Shown here: positions 62,897 to 64,000 of the stretch, in pieces | Position numbering within the stretch: position 1 is the first letter of the stretch | Layout of the letters: each line of letters begins with the position of its first letter | NCBI GenBank assembly: GCA_029747585.1 | Contig: JAPEVF010000213.1 | Location: 1 to 64,000 of the forward strand | Origin: Pleurotus djamor | Lineage: Eukaryota > Basidiomycota > Agaricomycetes > Agaricales > Pleurotaceae | Direction of reading: 5' to 3' | DNA: 64,000 bases | Notes under the pieces: generated by a model | The model's input: only the letters and a program-made list of their open reading frames with translations | Told to the model about the DNA's origin: nothing | Databases searched by the model: none | Program-made: the position numbers and the translations under genes

Positions 62897-64000
62897 TATT
62901 CCCTTACGCTTCCTCTTCTCAACTGCGCAGAATCAGAGGCCAAAAGGTAGAAAAAGACAGGAAACTGGTGATCAAGGTCGCTTTTGGGCCACTGCTGGTG
63001 CACGTTGAGGATAAAATCGAGGAAATCGAGGGGAAAGAGTCGGTCGTGTGGGATGGCGTAAATGGGAATTGGCAGAGCGGATTGGGCAGTGAGGCCATCT
63101 GTTTGCACCTGTTATTTCGCAGAACCCTGGGCAGCGGGGAGATCATCATCATGGAGCACCATTTACCATGGCCTATTTGTGCACCCGAGTAAGGATGCAA
63201 GCACCGACGTTGGACGTATCATAAAAAGAGTATTTTTGTGTCAACGAGAGCCACGTAAAAATACATGGTAGATATTGTGTTTCCATATCGACTGGTTAAT
63301 GTTCACGCCGGTGATGGTGATACACTTCCTAGGGTTCAATTGTTCCAAGTACTTATTGCTGATCTCTTCGAGCGTTAGACCTTTGATCTGGACCAAGAGG
63401 GTGAAAATAATGATGCCTTTGAAGACATCTGAAGCCACAAATGTTATGGAGAGACTGGAGTGATCCTGATGAGAAAGATACAGAGACAAAAGTGCTAGGA
63501 ACTTACCTGTCCGTGTAACCCTTTCCAACGCGAGCGACAGGGAAGCAGTAGTGAAGAGTCCGAATGGTGGTCAGGGTCGAAGGCAGCATCAATCCAGTCA
63601 TAAGTGGCTTCGTGAACAGCGCCGACGTTGCATTTTATAGGGTAGGCCGCTCGAATACTATGATGGTGGTGTGGATGGCCAGTTGTTTTCCCGTTGACGA
63701 ATTCAACTTCCATTTCCCTGTATTATACAGATGCGAACCAAGCTGCGTAAGCTGTATCATCAGAACGATGAGGCTTCGCCACAGCTTGAAAACAGTCAAA
63801 AGTCTTTAGAGGGATTTGAATCAGACTCTTAAGACTGATAGAGCCGGATAAGGTTGATCTGGCTCAGAATGAACTGACCAACCGAAACCAACCATTGCGC
63901 GGAGTCAAGTAAATGCGGTTCACTGTCAGGAAAGCGGACACACGTCGCGTCAGTGTCCTCTCCATCGGGTTAATAGTTTATACCTCGCGTTGGCCTTGAT
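62897..64000. other. Right-edge region with a possible sugar-transporter remnant
   Basis: No complete gene. The minus strand at about 63,320-63,450 reads IIIFTLLVQIKGLTLEEISNKY. This recalls the C-terminal end of MFS sugar transporters (ETKGxTLEEI), but no upstream helices are found in frame. Minus-strand 63,495-63,713 (MEVEFVNGKTTGHPHHHH) may be an exon of an unknown gene. 62,897-63,200 is likely promoter and leader of PTC2. Nothing seen after 63,810. Confidence 0.35.

Noticed and set aside
63241..63528. Sugar transporter gene at the right edge.
   Set aside because: Only a single KGLTLEEI-like motif is seen and no other helices are in frame, so it is noted only as a possible remnant.

Overview
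The window is nuclear DNA from a filamentous basidiomycete, most likely an agaric or related Agaricomycete. The evidence is dense short introns (mostly 50-70 nt, GT...AG, with several very small exons), about 50% GC, closely packed genes on both strands, and families typical of mushrooms (a DUF6533-type seven-helix protein, a fungal P450, a Crinkler-like P-loop protein, an F-box/LRR protein). Scattered single N bases, dense at about 31.0-32.8 kb and 38.0-41.9 kb, show a draft assembly. At least two Ns coincide with an apparent frameshift.

Layout. 0-3.6 kb: divergent CAP/SRV2 (cut by the left edge) and SPT8. 3.7-4.2 kb: a decayed copy of the SEC14 3' end. 4.2-7.7 kb: about 3.5 kb with no gene I can name. 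7.7-12.2 kb: a 12-exon gene descended from a PMC1-type calcium ATPase whose catalytic motifs are all replaced although the reading frame stays intact. 12.5-13.8 kb: the complete SEC14. 14.9-17.4 kb: a 15-exon cytochrome P450. 19.8-21.3 kb: a DUF6533 membrane protein. 22.0-25.4 kb: the spindle-checkpoint kinase MPS1. 26.0-26.9 kb: a short Crinkler-like P-loop protein. 27.0-28.7 kb: nitronate monooxygenase. 31.5-32.0 kb: TIM9, divergent from a DAHP synthase (32.3-33.8 kb). 34.1-37.3 kb: a polytopic membrane protein with a large soluble C-terminal domain. 38.4-39.9 kb: an F-box protein. 40.5-42.8 kb: an RGS-domain membrane protein. 43.0-43.2 kb: an inverted relic of the F-box gene. 43.7-45.9 kb: a MYST acetyltransferase. 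46.7-49.7 kb: two tandem paralogous single-pass membrane proteins. 49.9-52.5 kb: two further membrane-type genes. 52.8-55.7 kb: a PLK4/SAK homologue with a degenerate kinase active site. 56.6-58.3 kb: a cytosine-deaminase-like amidohydrolase. 58.6-60.6 kb: a NUDCD1-like protein. 60.8-62.9 kb: a PTC2-type phosphatase. The last kilobase holds only a possible transporter remnant.

Most genes are housekeeping: actin turnover, SAGA transcription, lipid transfer, spindle checkpoint, mitochondrial import, aromatic amino acids and histone acetylation. They do not form one pathway. The most unusual content is two apparently maintained pseudoenzymes: the P2B-type ATPase relative and the PLK4 relative, the latter in a lineage not expected to build centrioles. 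Next in interest are the segmental duplications (SEC14 3' end, F-box 3' end) and a set of microexons of 9, 12, 17, 18 and 22 nt, plus an exon whose coding part is only the ATG. Reading-frame arithmetic across the spliced exons was checked for CAP, SPT8, SEC14, the P450, TIM9 and most of the ATPase-like gene. Other exon boundaries are approximate.
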